In this document: positions 16,470 through 25,157 of the stretch, in pieces
Position numbering within the stretch: position 1 is the stretch's first letter
Layout of the letters: the number at the start of each line of letters is the position of its first letter
Assembly: GCF_000718635.1 (NCBI RefSeq)
Contig: NZ_JOBF01000011.1
Coordinates: 62,001-126,000, forward strand
Source of the DNA: Streptomyces varsoviensis
Lineage (GTDB): Bacteria; Actinomycetota; Actinomycetes; Streptomycetales; Streptomycetaceae
Direction of reading: 5' to 3'
Length of the DNA stretch: 64,000 bases
Translations under genes and position numbers: made by a program
Notes under the pieces: generated by a model
Databases searched by the model: none
Seen by the model: only the letters and a program-made list of their open reading frames with translations
What the model was told of the DNA's origin: nothing

Positions 16470-17248
16470 CCCCCGGCCTCCAGCCGCACGGACTCGCCAT
16501 GCCCCAGCCGGTGCACGGTGGCGTCCGGCGCGAGCCGGGCGGCGTGCCGTACGAAGTCGTCGCCCGGCGCGTGGAATTCGTGCGGGCGCACGGCGTCCAT
16601 GCCGATCGGCCAGTACGTGCCGTAGTGCACCGGCACCGCGTCGCGCGCCGTGAGGCGGGCGAGGGCGAGGGCCGCGCGGCCCGCGTCCAGATGGCCGTGG
16701 CCCAGGAACGGTCCCCAGCCGCCCACCGGCAGCAGCGCCGCGTCCACCGCCCCCACGGCCTCCGCCATCCCGTCGAAGAGCCCGGTGTCGCCCGCGAAGT
16801 ACGTCGCCGCCTCGCCTCGCACGACGTAGCCGAGCGCGGGCGCCCGGTGCGGCCCGTACGGCAGCCGGCGGCCGTCGTGCGCGGCGGGCACCGCCCGTAC
16901 CACGACGTCCCGCACGCGGACCTCGTCGCCCGCCGCGACCTCGGTGACCCGCAGCCGCCGGTCCGCCGCCACCCGCCGCAGCCCCGGCACGGCGCGGCCC
17001 GCGCCGCGCGGCACCACGAGCCGGGTGCCGGGCGCGAGCCGCCGCAGCGAGGCGGGGTGCAGATGGTCGGCGTGCAGATGCGAGACGAGCGCCACGTCCG
17101 CGGCCGCGGCGGCGGGCGGCGGCACGTGGCCCCGGCGGCGGCGCAGATGCGCGAGGCGGCGGGCGAAGAGGGGGTCGGTCAGCACCCGTACCCCGGAGTC
17201 CTCCACCGTCGTGGTGGCATGACCCCACCAGGTGATCTCGACCGGCAC
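16466..17248 (-). CDS. MBL-fold metallo-hydrolase (UlaG-like)
   Basis: A 260-residue metallo-beta-lactamase-fold hydrolase of the UlaG/NAPE-PLD-like group, starting ITWWGHATTTVEDSGVRVLTD. The zinc motif is SHLHADHLH, with further ligands in FAGDTGLFDGM and PVHYGTYWP. Related enzymes hydrolyse lactones, phosphodiesters or N-acyl phospholipids. GTG start at 17248 has GGAGG 6 nt upstream. Coupled by GTGA overlap to dedA, which hints at a membrane-lipid substrate, but that is only contextual. Confidence 0.9.
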   Translation of the reverse strand: MPVEITWWGHATTTVEDSGVRVLTDPLFARRLAHLRRRRGHVPPPAAAAADVALVSHLHADHLHPASLRRLAPGTRLVVPRGAGRAVPGLRRVAADRRLRVTEVAAGDEVRVRDVVVRAVPAAHDGRRLPYGPHRAPALGYVVRGEAATYFAGDTGLFDGMAEAVGAVDAALLPVGGWGPFLGHGHLDAGRAALALARLTARDAVPVHYGTYWPIGMDAVRPHEFHAPGDDFVRHAARLAPDATVHRLGHGESVRLEAGG

Positions 17249-17436
17249 CCGCCGCCTCCCGTCCTGTCGTCCTCGGTCTCCGCGTTCCGGTTGAGCGTAG
17301 TTCAGTCCGGTTCGCGCGCGAATTTCTCCTGCCGTCTCCGGAATCCGCCGGAAGAAAGCTCTCGGCGGGCCCGCCGAACAAGAAGTAGGGTGTGCCGAGT
17401 TGACGGCACAACGGTTCGATTGGTGGGCAGCTCGCA

Positions 17437-18114
17437 GTGGTGGACGTCTCGCGCCTGGCGGCCTGGAGCGCGGAGGGCTATGACAGCGCCCGGCCCCGGC
17501 TCGTACCGCACCTCAACGCGTTCTACGAGGTGGCCGTCGAACTGGCGGCGGCGGGCGAGCGGCAGGCGCCGCGCGTGCTGGACCTCGGCGCGGGCACCGG
17601 CCTGTTCGCCTGCGGCCTGGCCTCGGTGCTGCCGGAGGCGACCTTCGACCTCGTCGACTCCTCGGAGCGGATGCTGGCGGCGGCCCGGCCCGCGCTCGAC
17701 CTGTTCGCGGTGGGGCACACCCCGCACGTACGGGACCTGCGGGAGGAGCTGCCGCCCGGCCCGTTCGACATCGTGGTCTCCGCCCTCGCCATCCATCAGC
17801 TTCCCCGCCCCGAGCAGCGGCGGCTCTACGGGCGGGTCCGCGAGGTCCTGGCGCCGGGCGGCGTGTTCGTCAACGCGGAGCAGGTCGCCGGGCCCGAGCC
17901 GGCTCTGGACGCGCTGTACGGCGAGGTGTGGCTGCGCGAGGCGGCCGACCGGGGCGCGAGCGGGAGCGAGATCGACGCGGTCCGCGAGGAACTGGTGCTC
18001 GGCGCCCCCGCGCCGGTCGCGGACCATCTGGCGTGGCTCGCGGAGGCGGGTTTCCGCGGCGCGGACTGCTTCTACAAGCGGTACGGCTTCGCGGTGTTGG
18101 CGGGCTGGGGCTGA
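17437..18114 (+). CDS. Class I SAM-dependent methyltransferase
   Basis: A 225-residue methyltransferase with motif I VLDLGAGTGLFACGLA, the acidic loop DLVDSSERMLAAA, motif II-like PFDIVVSALAIHQLP and motif III EVLAPGGVFVNAEQVAG. It is close to SAM methyltransferases of unknown substrate seen throughout Streptomyces. GTG at 17437 is assumed; the ribosome binding site is poor. Divergent from the MBL/DedA pair, and upstream of an iron-box-controlled exporter, from which it is separated by a strong palindrome that could also serve as its terminator. Confidence 0.83.
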   Translation: MVDVSRLAAWSAEGYDSARPRLVPHLNAFYEVAVELAAAGERQAPRVLDLGAGTGLFACGLASVLPEATFDLVDSSERMLAAARPALDLFAVGHTPHVRDLREELPPGPFDIVVSALAIHQLPRPEQRRLYGRVREVLAPGGVFVNAEQVAGPEPALDALYGEVWLREAADRGASGSEIDAVREELVLGAPAPVADHLAWLAEAGFRGADCFYKRYGFAVLAGWG

Positions 18115-18143
18115 GCCCGGCACCCGGATACGGAGTTCCCCTC

Positions 18144-18175
18144 GATGTGAAGTTAGGTTAGCCTAACTTTACATC
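18144..18175. promoter_or_regulatory. Iron box (DmdR/IdeR-type operator)
   Basis: A 32-bp near-perfect palindrome centred on TTAGGTTAGCCTAACTTTA (18153-18171), which matches the DtxR/IdeR/DmdR iron-box consensus TTAGGTTAGSCTAACCTAA at 16 of 19 bases. It ends just before the ribosome binding site of the MFS transporter gene. With Fe(II)-loaded DmdR bound, transcription of the transporter would be blocked; low iron would release it. Confidence 0.85.
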
Positions 18176-18190
18176 GGAAGGGGTGTGGGC

Positions 18191-19612
18191 ATGTCAGTGA
18201 CCGCGGCGACCGGAGCCCCGGCGGCCGAACGCGAACGAGTCGCCAGGCCATGGCTGTTGATGGTCCTGGCGTGCGGAGCGCAGTTCCTCGTCGTGCTCGA
18301 CGCGACGATCATCTCCGTCGCCCTGCCGCCCATCGCCCGGGACCTGGGCTTCACGGCCGCCTCCATCGGCTGGGTCGTCACCGCCTACACCCTCGCCTTC
18401 GCCGGCTTCCTGCTCCTCGGCGGGCGGCTGGCCGACCTCTTCGGCACCCGCGCCATGTACCTCACCGGCCTCGGCCTCTTCACCGCCGCCAGCATCGGAT
18501 GCGGAGCGGCCGGCGGGTCCGGTTGGCTCGTCGCCGCCCGCGCCGCGCAGGGGCTCGGCGGCGCGCTGCTCATGCCGACGACGCTGACCATCGTGCACCA
18601 GGCGTACGCCGAACCCCGGCGCCGGGCGCGGGCCCTGGGCCTGTGGTCCATGGTCGGCGCGGTGGGGGCCGCCGCCGGCACCCTGTGCGGCGGGGTGCTG
18701 ACCGACACCCTCGGCTGGCGCTGGGTGTTCCTGGTGAACGTGCCGATCGGCGCCGTCGTCCTCGCCCTCGCCGCGCTCACCCTCACCCGCCGGCCCCGGA
18801 CCGAGGCCGGACGCCGCCCCCTGGATGTCACCGGCGCGCTGCTGGTCACCAGCGGCCTCGTCGCGCTGGTCTACGGCGTGGTCTGCTTCGGCGGCGACGG
18901 GGGAGCGGCGCGGGGCGGCTGGTTCCTGGGGGCCGCCGCCGTGCTCCTCGCCCTCTTCCTCGTCAGCCAGGCCAAGTGGGCGCGCAGCCCCCTCGTACCC
19001 CTGCGGATCTTCGCGCACCGCTCGGTGAGCAGCGCCAACGCGGTCATGTTCGGGCTGGGCCTCGGATATCTCGCCAGCCCCGTGCTGATCTCGCTCTACC
19101 TCCAGAACGTCCAGCACTTCTCGCCGCTGCGCGCCGGGCTCGGCTTCCTGCCCGCCGCCTTCGCGGTGATGATCGGCGCCCAGTTCGCCGGCCGGCTCAC
19201 CCCGCGCTGGGGCGCCCGCCGCACGGCCGTCATCGGCCTCGTCCTGGTGGCGGCGGGCTTCCTGCTGCTGTCCCGGCTCGGCCCGCACACCCCCTTCTTC
19301 CCGTCCGTGGTGCTGCCCGTCGCGCTCTTCGGGCTCGGCGCGGGCCTCGCCTTCACCCCGATCACGGTGGCCGCCACCGGCGGCGTCGACCCGGCCATGA
19401 CCGGCCTCGCCTCCGGGCTGCTCAACACGGTCCGCCAGGTCGCCACGGCGCTCGGCATCGCCGGGTTCTCCGCCGTCGCCAACACCCGCACCGGCGGACA
19501 CGGCTACGGCCTGGCCTTCCTCCTCGCCGGCATCATCGCGGCGCTCGCCGCCGCCGCGGCCGCCACCCTCATGCCGGGCCGCACGCCCCGCACCGCCCCG
19601 GACACGGGCTGA
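18191..19612 (+). CDS. MFS multidrug/siderophore-type exporter (DHA2, 14-TM)
   Basis: A 473-residue major facilitator of the EmrB/QacA (DHA2) type. It has the family motifs LDATIISVALPPIARDL in TM1, GGRLADLFGTRAMYLTGL (motif A), RAAQGLGGALLMPTTL (motif B) and WRWVFLVNVPIG (motif C-like), with about 14 hydrophobic helices. These proteins export hydrophobic or cationic small molecules by proton antiport. ATG 18191 follows GGAAGGGG with a 7-nt spacer. The iron box directly upstream makes export of a siderophore or other iron-related compound the likely role; no siderophore genes are nearby. The 3' end is duplicated downstream. Confidence 0.88.
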   Translation: MSVTAATGAPAAERERVARPWLLMVLACGAQFLVVLDATIISVALPPIARDLGFTAASIGWVVTAYTLAFAGFLLLGGRLADLFGTRAMYLTGLGLFTAASIGCGAAGGSGWLVAARAAQGLGGALLMPTTLTIVHQAYAEPRRRARALGLWSMVGAVGAAAGTLCGGVLTDTLGWRWVFLVNVPIGAVVLALAALTLTRRPRTEAGRRPLDVTGALLVTSGLVALVYGVVCFGGDGGAARGGWFLGAAAVLLALFLVSQAKWARSPLVPLRIFAHRSVSSANAVMFGLGLGYLASPVLISLYLQNVQHFSPLRAGLGFLPAAFAVMIGAQFAGRLTPRWGARRTAVIGLVLVAAGFLLLSRLGPHTPFFPSVVLPVALFGLGAGLAFTPITVAATGGVDPAMTGLASGLLNTVRQVATALGIAGFSAVANTRTGGHGYGLAFLLAGIIAALAAAAAATLMPGRTPRTAPDTG

Positions 19613-19818
19613 GGCCGGCGGCCCGCGCGGGCCCGGCGCCGTCCGACGCGTACGGGCCGCGGCAAGCCGCCCCATCGCACCGAGCACGGGCTGGGGCCGG
19701 GGCCCGGCGCCGTCCGACGCGTACGGGCCGCGGCAAGCCGCCCCATCGCACCGAGCACCGGCCGAGGCCGGCGCCCCGCACCGCGCCGGACACGGGCCGA
19801 GACCGGCGGCCCGCGCGG
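19586..19818. repeat. Duplicated 3' end of the MFS gene plus 58-bp direct repeat
   Basis: The last 27 bp of the MFS gene and the following 18 bp (19586-19630) recur at 19774-19818 with 3 mismatches in 45, the stop TGA having become CGA. Between them a 58-bp segment at 19630-19687 is perfectly repeated at 19701-19758 (offset 71 bp). Shorter fragments of the same words continue to about 19850. This is a nested local duplication in noncoding DNA. Confidence 0.85.
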
Positions 19819-20004
19819 CCCCGAGCACAGGCCGAGACCGGCGGCCTGCCCAGGGGCCGGCAGCCCGCCCGGGGGCCCGTGGCCCGCCCGTGGGCCCGTG
19901 GCGTACGGCACCTCCGGTCCACGGCCGCTTTCCCGGCCGCTATGACAGGCTGTAATACGAGTCCGCGTGCGCGATGCGGGCGGCGGACGTGAGGTGGGAA
20001 CGGC

Positions 20005-22188
20005 GTGCAGGTGCCCCGATGGCGGAGCGTGGGCATGGCCCTGTTCCGCGTGCTGGTCGTCTGGGCGGTCGGCACCGTCACCATGGTCGTCCTCGCGGCG
20101 ATCCTCCCCGACTTCCGGCTCCAGTCCGCCGACGGCGACAGCGCCACCCGGATCGCGATCACGGCCGCGGCCGGCGCCGGGGCGTTCGGCCTGCTCAGCG
20201 CCCTGGTGTGGCCCCTGCTCGTACGCGCCCTGCTGCTCGTGCCCGCCTTCGTGCTCGGCCTCCTGGTCTTCTTCCTCAACGCCTCGCTGCTGCTGATCGC
20301 CCTCGACCTGGCGCCCGTCGGCAACGGCACCGTCGGCCCCGAGACCGCCGTCGTCGTCGCCGCGGTGATGTCCGCCGCCTCCTCCGCCACCAGCACCGCC
20401 CTCACCGTCCACGACGACGGCGCGTACCGGCGGCGGCTGGCCCGCCTCGCCGACCGCCGCAGACGCCGCCGCGACGGGCGGGACGGCGCCGCCGGGCACG
20501 CCGGGCGGCCCCAGCCGCCCGGCACCGTCTTCCTCCAGCTCGACGGCGTCGGCCACGACGTGCTCCGCGACGCCCTGCGCGAACGGCCCGGCGCGGGCGG
20601 CCGGACCCGGCCGCCGCTGATGGAGCATGTCGCCGCCTGGGCCGCCACCACCCACCGCCTCACCCCCTGGCGCACCGACTGGTCCAGCCAGACCGGCGCC
20701 AGCCAGCTCGGCATCCTGCACGGCTCCAACGAGGACGTGCCCGCCTTCCGCTGGTACGAGAAGGAGAGCGGCGAGGTGATGATCAGCAACCGGCCGAGCA
20801 GCGCCGCCGAGCTCCAGCGCCGCGCCGCCGCCCGCAGCGGCCACGCCGGACTCCTCACCGACGACGGTGCCAGCCGCGGCAACCTCTTCACCGGCGGCGC
20901 CGACCAGCTCGCCCTCGTGCTGTCCATCGCCGCCCGGCGCGGCCGCGGCAACCGCTCCCGCTCCGGCTACTTCGCCTACTTCTGCGACCCCGCCAACGCC
21001 GCCCGCACCGCCGCCGCCTTCATCGCCGAGCTGTTCCGGGAGATCGGCCAGTCCCTCGCCGCCCGAGCCCGCCGCGACCGCCCCCGGGTGGGGCGCGGCG
21101 GCCTCTACCCCTTCATCCGCGCCTTCGCCACCGTCGTCGAACGGGACGTGGTGGTGGCCGCCGTCATCGGCGACATCCTCTCCGGCCGCACCGCCGTCTA
21201 CGCCGACCTGGTCGCGTACGACGAGGTGGCCCACCACTCCGGGCCGCGCGGCCGCGACACCCACCAGGTGCTGCGCCGCCTCGACCGGTCGCTCGCGCTG
21301 ATCGCCAAGGTCATCGACCACGCGCCGCGCGACTACCGGCTCGTGCTCCTGTCCGACCACGGCCAGAGCCCCGGCGCGACCTTCGCCGCCCGCTACGGCC
21401 TCACCCTCCAGGACCTGGTACGGGCCGGCTGCGGCCTGCCCGTGCCGCGCCGGGCCCGGCGCACCCGCAGCGGCGCTGAGGCCCGGGTGGCGGCGCGCGC
21501 CGCCCTGCGTCGCCCGGAAGCCGCAGAGGTTCCGGACGCCGCGGCGGTCCCGGCGGCCCGGACAGCACCGGCGCAGGCGGCCCGCCCCCACCCGCCGCGG
21601 GACCCCGTCGTGCTCGGCTCCGGCAACCTCGGCCTCGTCTCCTTCCCCGGCCTCCCCGGCCGCGCGAGCCGCGAGGAGATCGAGCGCCACCACCCGGCCC
21701 TGCTGCGCACCCTCGCCGAACACCCGGGCATCGGCTTCCTGCTCGTACACTCCGCCGAACACGGCCCCGTGGTCCTCGGCCGCGGCGGGGCCGAGCACCG
21801 GCTGGACAGCGGCGAGGGCGCCGAGAACAGCCCGCTGGGTGCCTTCGGGCCGGGCGCGGCCGAGGCCGTGCGCCGCACCGCCGGCTTCCCGCACGCCGCC
21901 GACATCATGGTCAACTCCGCCTGCGACCCGGCGACCGGCGCCGTGCACGCCTTCGAGGAGCAGATCGGCTCGCACGGCGGGCTGGGCGGCGAACAGAGCC
22001 GCCCCTTCCTGCTGTGGCCCCGCGAGCTGACCCCGCCCACGGCCGACGGCTCCGAACTCGTGGGCGCGGAGCGCGTCCACGAGGTGCTGCGCCGCTGGCT
22101 CGACGAGGCCGCCGCCCGGCCGGAGACCGCACCGCCGCCGGCCGATCCGCCGCCCGCCGAGGAACTGGCCGCGGGCCGCGTCCCGTAG
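20005..22188 (+). CDS. Phage-holin-like membrane domain fused to alkaline-phosphatase-superfamily hydrolase
   Basis: A 727-residue protein. Residues ~1-140 form four hydrophobic helices of the PF04020 (Mycobacterium 4-TM holin-like) family. A basic linker of Arg repeats follows, and residues ~170-700 are a nucleotide pyrophosphatase/phosphodiesterase-like domain: LQLDGVGHDVL (metal Asp), LTPWRTDWSSQTGASQLGIL (nucleophile Thr/Ser region), LVAYDEVAHHSGP and LLSDHGQSPGATF (metal Asp-His). It is probably membrane-anchored with a phosphodiesterase or phosphatase facing one side; the substrate is unknown. GTG start at 20005 has GAGGTGGGA upstream. Not a phage remnant: this fusion is a chromosomal Streptomyces family. 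Confidence 0.85.
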   Translation: MQVPRWRSVGMALFRVLVVWAVGTVTMVVLAAILPDFRLQSADGDSATRIAITAAAGAGAFGLLSALVWPLLVRALLLVPAFVLGLLVFFLNASLLLIALDLAPVGNGTVGPETAVVVAAVMSAASSATSTALTVHDDGAYRRRLARLADRRRRRRDGRDGAAGHAGRPQPPGTVFLQLDGVGHDVLRDALRERPGAGGRTRPPLMEHVAAWAATTHRLTPWRTDWSSQTGASQLGILHGSNEDVPAFRWYEKESGEVMISNRPSSAAELQRRAAARSGHAGLLTDDGASRGNLFTGGADQLALVLSIAARRGRGNRSRSGYFAYFCDPANAARTAAAFIAELFREIGQSLAARARRDRPRVGRGGLYPFIRAFATVVERDVVVAAVIGDILSGRTAVYADLVAYDEVAHHSGPRGRDTHQVLRRLDRSLALIAKVIDHAPRDYRLVLLSDHGQSPGATFAARYGLTLQDLVRAGCGLPVPRRARRTRSGAEARVAARAALRRPEAAEVPDAAAVPAARTAPAQAARPHPPRDPVVLGSGNLGLVSFPGLPGRASREEIERHHPALLRTLAEHPGIGFLLVHSAEHGPVVLGRGGAEHRLDSGEGAENSPLGAFGPGAAEAVRRTAGFPHAADIMVNSACDPATGAVHAFEEQIGSHGGLGGEQSRPFLLWPRELTPPTADGSELVGAERVHEVLRRWLDEAAARPETAPPPADPPPAEELAAGRVP

Positions 22189-22281
22189 TTCCTTATGCCG
22201 TCGCCGCGCTCTTCATTTCCCCCGCTTCCCCCGGTTTTTCCCCGTAATGCACACTGGTCCGGCCATGCGCCCGGCGGGCCC

Positions 22282-22287
22282 TATAAT
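22282..22287 (+). promoter_or_regulatory. Consensus -10 box TATAAT, leaderless transcript predicted
   Basis: A perfect TATAAT lies only 6 bp before the ATG of the Lsr2-like gene, so the expected start of transcription coincides with the start codon. There is no ribosome binding site in the CCCCCC between. The -35 element is weak. Confidence 0.7.
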
Positions 22288-22293
22288 CCCCCC

Positions 22294-22641
22294 ATGGCAC
22301 AGAAGGTAGTTACCACCTACGTTGACGATCTGACCGGCGAAGAGTCGGCGGAGATCGCGAAGCACACCATCCTTGTCGACGGCGCCGGGGTCGAACTCGA
22401 CCTGACCGATGAAAACTACGACAAGCTGCTGGAACTGCTTCAGCCCTACCTGCACGCCGAGGGCGCCCGGCGGGTCCGGGGAAGCGTGGCCGCCGCCAAG
22501 GGCAAGCCCCGCAAGGCGCCGGCCGCCGGGGAGAATACGGCGGAGATCCGCGCCTGGGCGAAGGCGAACGGATACGAGGTCAACGACCGCGGCCGGGTGC
22601 CGGCGTCGGTGAAGGAAGCCTACGAAAAGGCCGCCCGCTGA
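22294..22641 (+). CDS. Lsr2 family nucleoid-associated protein (LsrL-like paralogue)
   Basis: A 115-residue Lsr2-type xenogeneic silencer. The N-terminal dimerisation domain (MAQKVVTTYVDDLTGEES, VELDLTDENYDKLLELLQPY) is joined by a basic Ala/Lys linker to the C-terminal AT-hook-like DNA-binding domain (TAEIRAWAKANGYEVNDRGR). These proteins oligomerise on AT-rich DNA and repress foreign and specialised-metabolite genes. The extra residues in the dimerisation domain (EIAKHTILVDGAG) look more like the second Streptomyces paralogue (LsrL) than the major Lsr2. It has its own promoter and a strong intrinsic terminator. Confidence 0.88.
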   Translation: MAQKVVTTYVDDLTGEESAEIAKHTILVDGAGVELDLTDENYDKLLELLQPYLHAEGARRVRGSVAAAKGKPRKAPAAGENTAEIRAWAKANGYEVNDRGRVPASVKEAYEKAAR

Positions 22642-22666
22642 CACCATGGATTTACCTGAATGCCGG

Positions 22667-22696
22667 GCCCCAAGGTAATCGCCTTGGGGCTTTGCT
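22667..22696 (+). terminator. Intrinsic terminator of the Lsr2-like gene
   Basis: A perfect 9-bp stem GCCCCAAGG/CCTTGGGGC with a 6-base loop TAATCG, followed by TTTGCT, 26 bp after the stop codon. It is one of the clearest rho-independent terminators in the window. Confidence 0.85.
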
Positions 22697-23005
22697 ATTG
22701 GCGCGGCCGGTCACCGAAATCCGGTGCGTACCGTCCATACGATCCGGTGTCCGCGTTCCGCGCGTATCCCGTACCCGCGATCCGGCGTACGGCCCGTGCG
22801 CGCCATTCGCCGTACCGCCGCCCGTACCGCGGGCAGGGCGATGGACGAATCGTCGCGGCGTGCGGTGATCGCTGGACGTTTTACGGCCGCGGACAGCGCC
22901 TCGCGCAAGGAAACGCGGTGATTTGTCCGTGCGGCGTGGTTCGGTGAGCATGTTCTGTCACCCGGAACCATACGGGGGCCTGCACGACGAGAGGCGCACC
23001 ACCGC
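22697..23005. other. Intergenic region before the APC permease
   Basis: About 310 bases with no convincing gene. It contains many short GTAC/CCGTA words (22720-22850) without exact periodicity, and presumably the permease promoter. No operator or riboswitch was recognised. Confidence 0.4.
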
Positions 23006-24388
23006 ATGCACGACACCGACGGCACCCACACCCGCCGCTTCGGGCTCGCCACCGCGACCGCCCTGGTCATGGGGAACATCATCGGCGGCGGCATCTTCCT
23101 GCTGCCCGCCTCGGTCGCCCCGTTCGGCACCGTCAGCCTCGTCGCCTTCGGCGTCCTGACCCTCGGGGCCATCGCGCTCGCGCTCGTCTTCGGGCGGCTC
23201 GCCCGGCGCGATCCGCGCACCGGCGGGCCGTATGTCTACGCGCGTTCGGCCTTCGGCGACTTCGCCGGATTCCTGTCCGCCTGGTCGTACTGGACGATGA
23301 CCTGGGTCAGCAACGCCGCGCTCGCCGTGGCCGGGGTCGGCTACTTCCACGTACTGGCGGGCGACCGGCACTCCATGGGCGAGGACCTCACGGTCGCCCT
23401 CGTCGCGCTCTGGCTGCCCGCCCTCGCCAACTTCGCGGGCACCCGCTGGGTCGGCGCGGTCCAGCTCGTCTCCACGGTGCTGAAGTTCGTACCGCTGCTC
23501 TTCGTCGCCGTCGTCGGCCTCTTCTTCTTCGACCCGCACAAGCTCGGCGCGTTCAACGAGGGCGGCGGCAGCGCCATCGGCGGGCTCTCGGCCGCGGCCG
23601 CGATCCTGCTCTACAGCTACGTGGGCGTCGAGTCGGCGGCCATGAGCGCCGGCGAGGTCCGCGACCCGGAGCGGAACGTGGGCCGGGCCAGCGTGCTCGG
23701 CGTCATCGGCGCCGCCGTCGTCTACCTGCTCGGCACCGTCGCCGTCTTCGGCACGGTCTCCCACGACAGGCTCGTCACCTCCACCGCCCCCTTCTCCGAG
23801 GCGGTCGACGTGATGTTCGGCGGCCGGTGGGGCGGCACGGTCATCGCCGTCGCCGCCGTCGTCTCCATCGTCGGCGCCCTCAACGGCTGGACGCTGATGA
23901 GCGCGCAGGCCCCCTACGCCGCCGCGAAGGACGGGCTGTTCCCGGTCTCCTTCGCCCGCCGGCGGCGCGGCGTGCCCACCTTCGGCGTGCTGGTCGGCAC
24001 GGTCCTCGCCTCGCTGCTCACCGTCGTCAACTACGTCTCGGGCTCCGGCGGCGTCTTCAAGATCCTCGTCCTGATCACCACCTTCTCGGCCACCGTGCCC
24101 TATCTGCTCGCCGCCGCCGCGCAGCTCTACTTCCTGCTGACGGGGCGGCGCGAACAGGTCCGTACGGGCGGCTTCGCGCGGGATGTCGTGCTCGCCGTCG
24201 CGGGCTTCGGCTTCTCCTTCTGGCTGGTCGCGGGCGCCGGCTACGCCGCGATCTACCAGGGCGTGCTGTTCCTCTTCGCCGGCGTCCTGGTCTACGTGTG
24301 GATGGCGGCCCGCCGTCAGGCCGTGGCGCCGCCGTCGACGACCAAGTCCGCGCCGACCGTGGACGCGGCCTCTTCCGACGCGAGGTAG
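23006..24388 (+). CDS. APC superfamily amino-acid/polyamine permease
   Basis: A 460-residue, roughly 12-helix transporter of the APC superfamily. TM1 carries the substrate-binding signature VMGNIIGGGIFLLPASVAPF, and TM6 has LYSYVGVESAAMSAGEVRDPERN, the conserved region of basic amino acid/polyamine antiporters and CadB/ArcD-like proteins. The last ~24 codons overlap the 3' end of the convergent SDR gene by 73 bp, so the hydrophilic tail (APPSTTKSAPTVDAASSDAR) is probably just read-out of that sequence. GAGAGG about 11 nt upstream supports the ATG. The specific amino acid is unknown. Confidence 0.9.
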   Translation: MHDTDGTHTRRFGLATATALVMGNIIGGGIFLLPASVAPFGTVSLVAFGVLTLGAIALALVFGRLARRDPRTGGPYVYARSAFGDFAGFLSAWSYWTMTWVSNAALAVAGVGYFHVLAGDRHSMGEDLTVALVALWLPALANFAGTRWVGAVQLVSTVLKFVPLLFVAVVGLFFFDPHKLGAFNEGGGSAIGGLSAAAAILLYSYVGVESAAMSAGEVRDPERNVGRASVLGVIGAAVVYLLGTVAVFGTVSHDRLVTSTAPFSEAVDVMFGGRWGGTVIAVAAVVSIVGALNGWTLMSAQAPYAAAKDGLFPVSFARRRRGVPTFGVLVGTVLASLLTVVNYVSGSGGVFKILVLITTFSATVPYLLAAAAQLYFLLTGRREQVRTGGFARDVVLAVAGFGFSFWLVAGAGYAAIYQGVLFLFAGVLVYVWMAARRQAVAPPSTTKSAPTVDAASSDAR

Positions 24389-25077
24389 AGGACGGCGGCG
24401 GCGATCTCGCCCGTGGCGGCGGCCCGGCCGGTGGGCATCTCGCGCCGCATGCGCGCGGTCTTCTGCTCCGGGCTCTCGCCCGGCAGCGTGGACATGGGAG
24501 CGTCCACCTTGCCCGGGCTGACCGCGTTGATCCGCACCCCGTCGGCGATGTGGTCGAGCGCCGCGTTGCGGGTCAGCGCGGACAGGGCGGCCTTGCTCGC
24601 CACGTACGCGCCGAGCCCCGGCACCCGCTGGTGCGCGCCGAGGTTGGACGAGACGTTCACGATGGCACCGCCGCCATGGGCCCGCATATGGGCGATCTCG
24701 TGCTGGAGGGAGAGGAAGACGCCGGTGACGTTGGCGTCCATGGCGCGCCGGAAGTCCGCCTCGGGGATGTCGGCGACCGGCGCCGGCGGCACGAACACCC
24801 CGGCGTTGTTGACGGCGGCATCGAGCGAACCGAAGCGGGCCACGGTCTCCTCGACCAGATGAGTCACCTCCCGCGCGTCCGTCACATCGGCGGTGACGGC
24901 CGCGGCGCCGCCGCCCGCCGCCTCGATGAGGGCCACGGTCTCCTTCAGCGGCTCGGCCCGGCGGCCGGAGACGACGACGTTCGCGCCCTCGCGGGCGAAG
25001 GCGAGGGCGATCCCGCGCCCGATGCCGGTGCCGCCGCCGGTGACGAGGACGGTCTTGCCGGTGAAGCGTGCGGTCAT
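24316..25077 (-). CDS. SDR family NAD(P)-dependent oxidoreductase
   Basis: A 253-residue classical short-chain dehydrogenase/reductase: TGxxxGIG cofactor motif in VLVTGGGTGIGRGIA, NNAG in AAVNNAGVF, catalytic Ser in NVSSNLGAHQ, and Tyr-x3-Lys in LGAYVASKAALSAL. It ends with the common SDR strand ADLVVDGGAT. ATG 25077 is preceded by GGAGGAG. It lies downstream of, and in the same direction as, a TetR gene, with an operator-like palindrome 81 bp upstream that matches one before the TetR gene, so it is the probable regulated target. The physiological substrate is unknown. Confidence 0.93.
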   Translation of the reverse strand: MTARFTGKTVLVTGGGTGIGRGIALAFAREGANVVVSGRRAEPLKETVALIEAAGGGAAAVTADVTDAREVTHLVEETVARFGSLDAAVNNAGVFVPPAPVADIPEADFRRAMDANVTGVFLSLQHEIAHMRAHGGGAIVNVSSNLGAHQRVPGLGAYVASKAALSALTRNAALDHIADGVRINAVSPGKVDAPMSTLPGESPEQKTARMRREMPTGRAAATGEIAAAVLYLASEEAASTVGADLVVDGGATA

Positions 25078-25157
25078 GGTGGGCTCCTCCACGGAGGTTC
25101 GGGTGATCAGTGACGTGAGCGAGGTGCAAGTGAGCAAGGCGCGAGACTCACGAAATA

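Noticed and set aside
20005..22188. Prophage remnant suggested by the holin-like domain
   Set aside because: The four-helix PF04020 domain is fused to a phosphodiesterase-like domain in a chromosomal family; no other phage gene is nearby.
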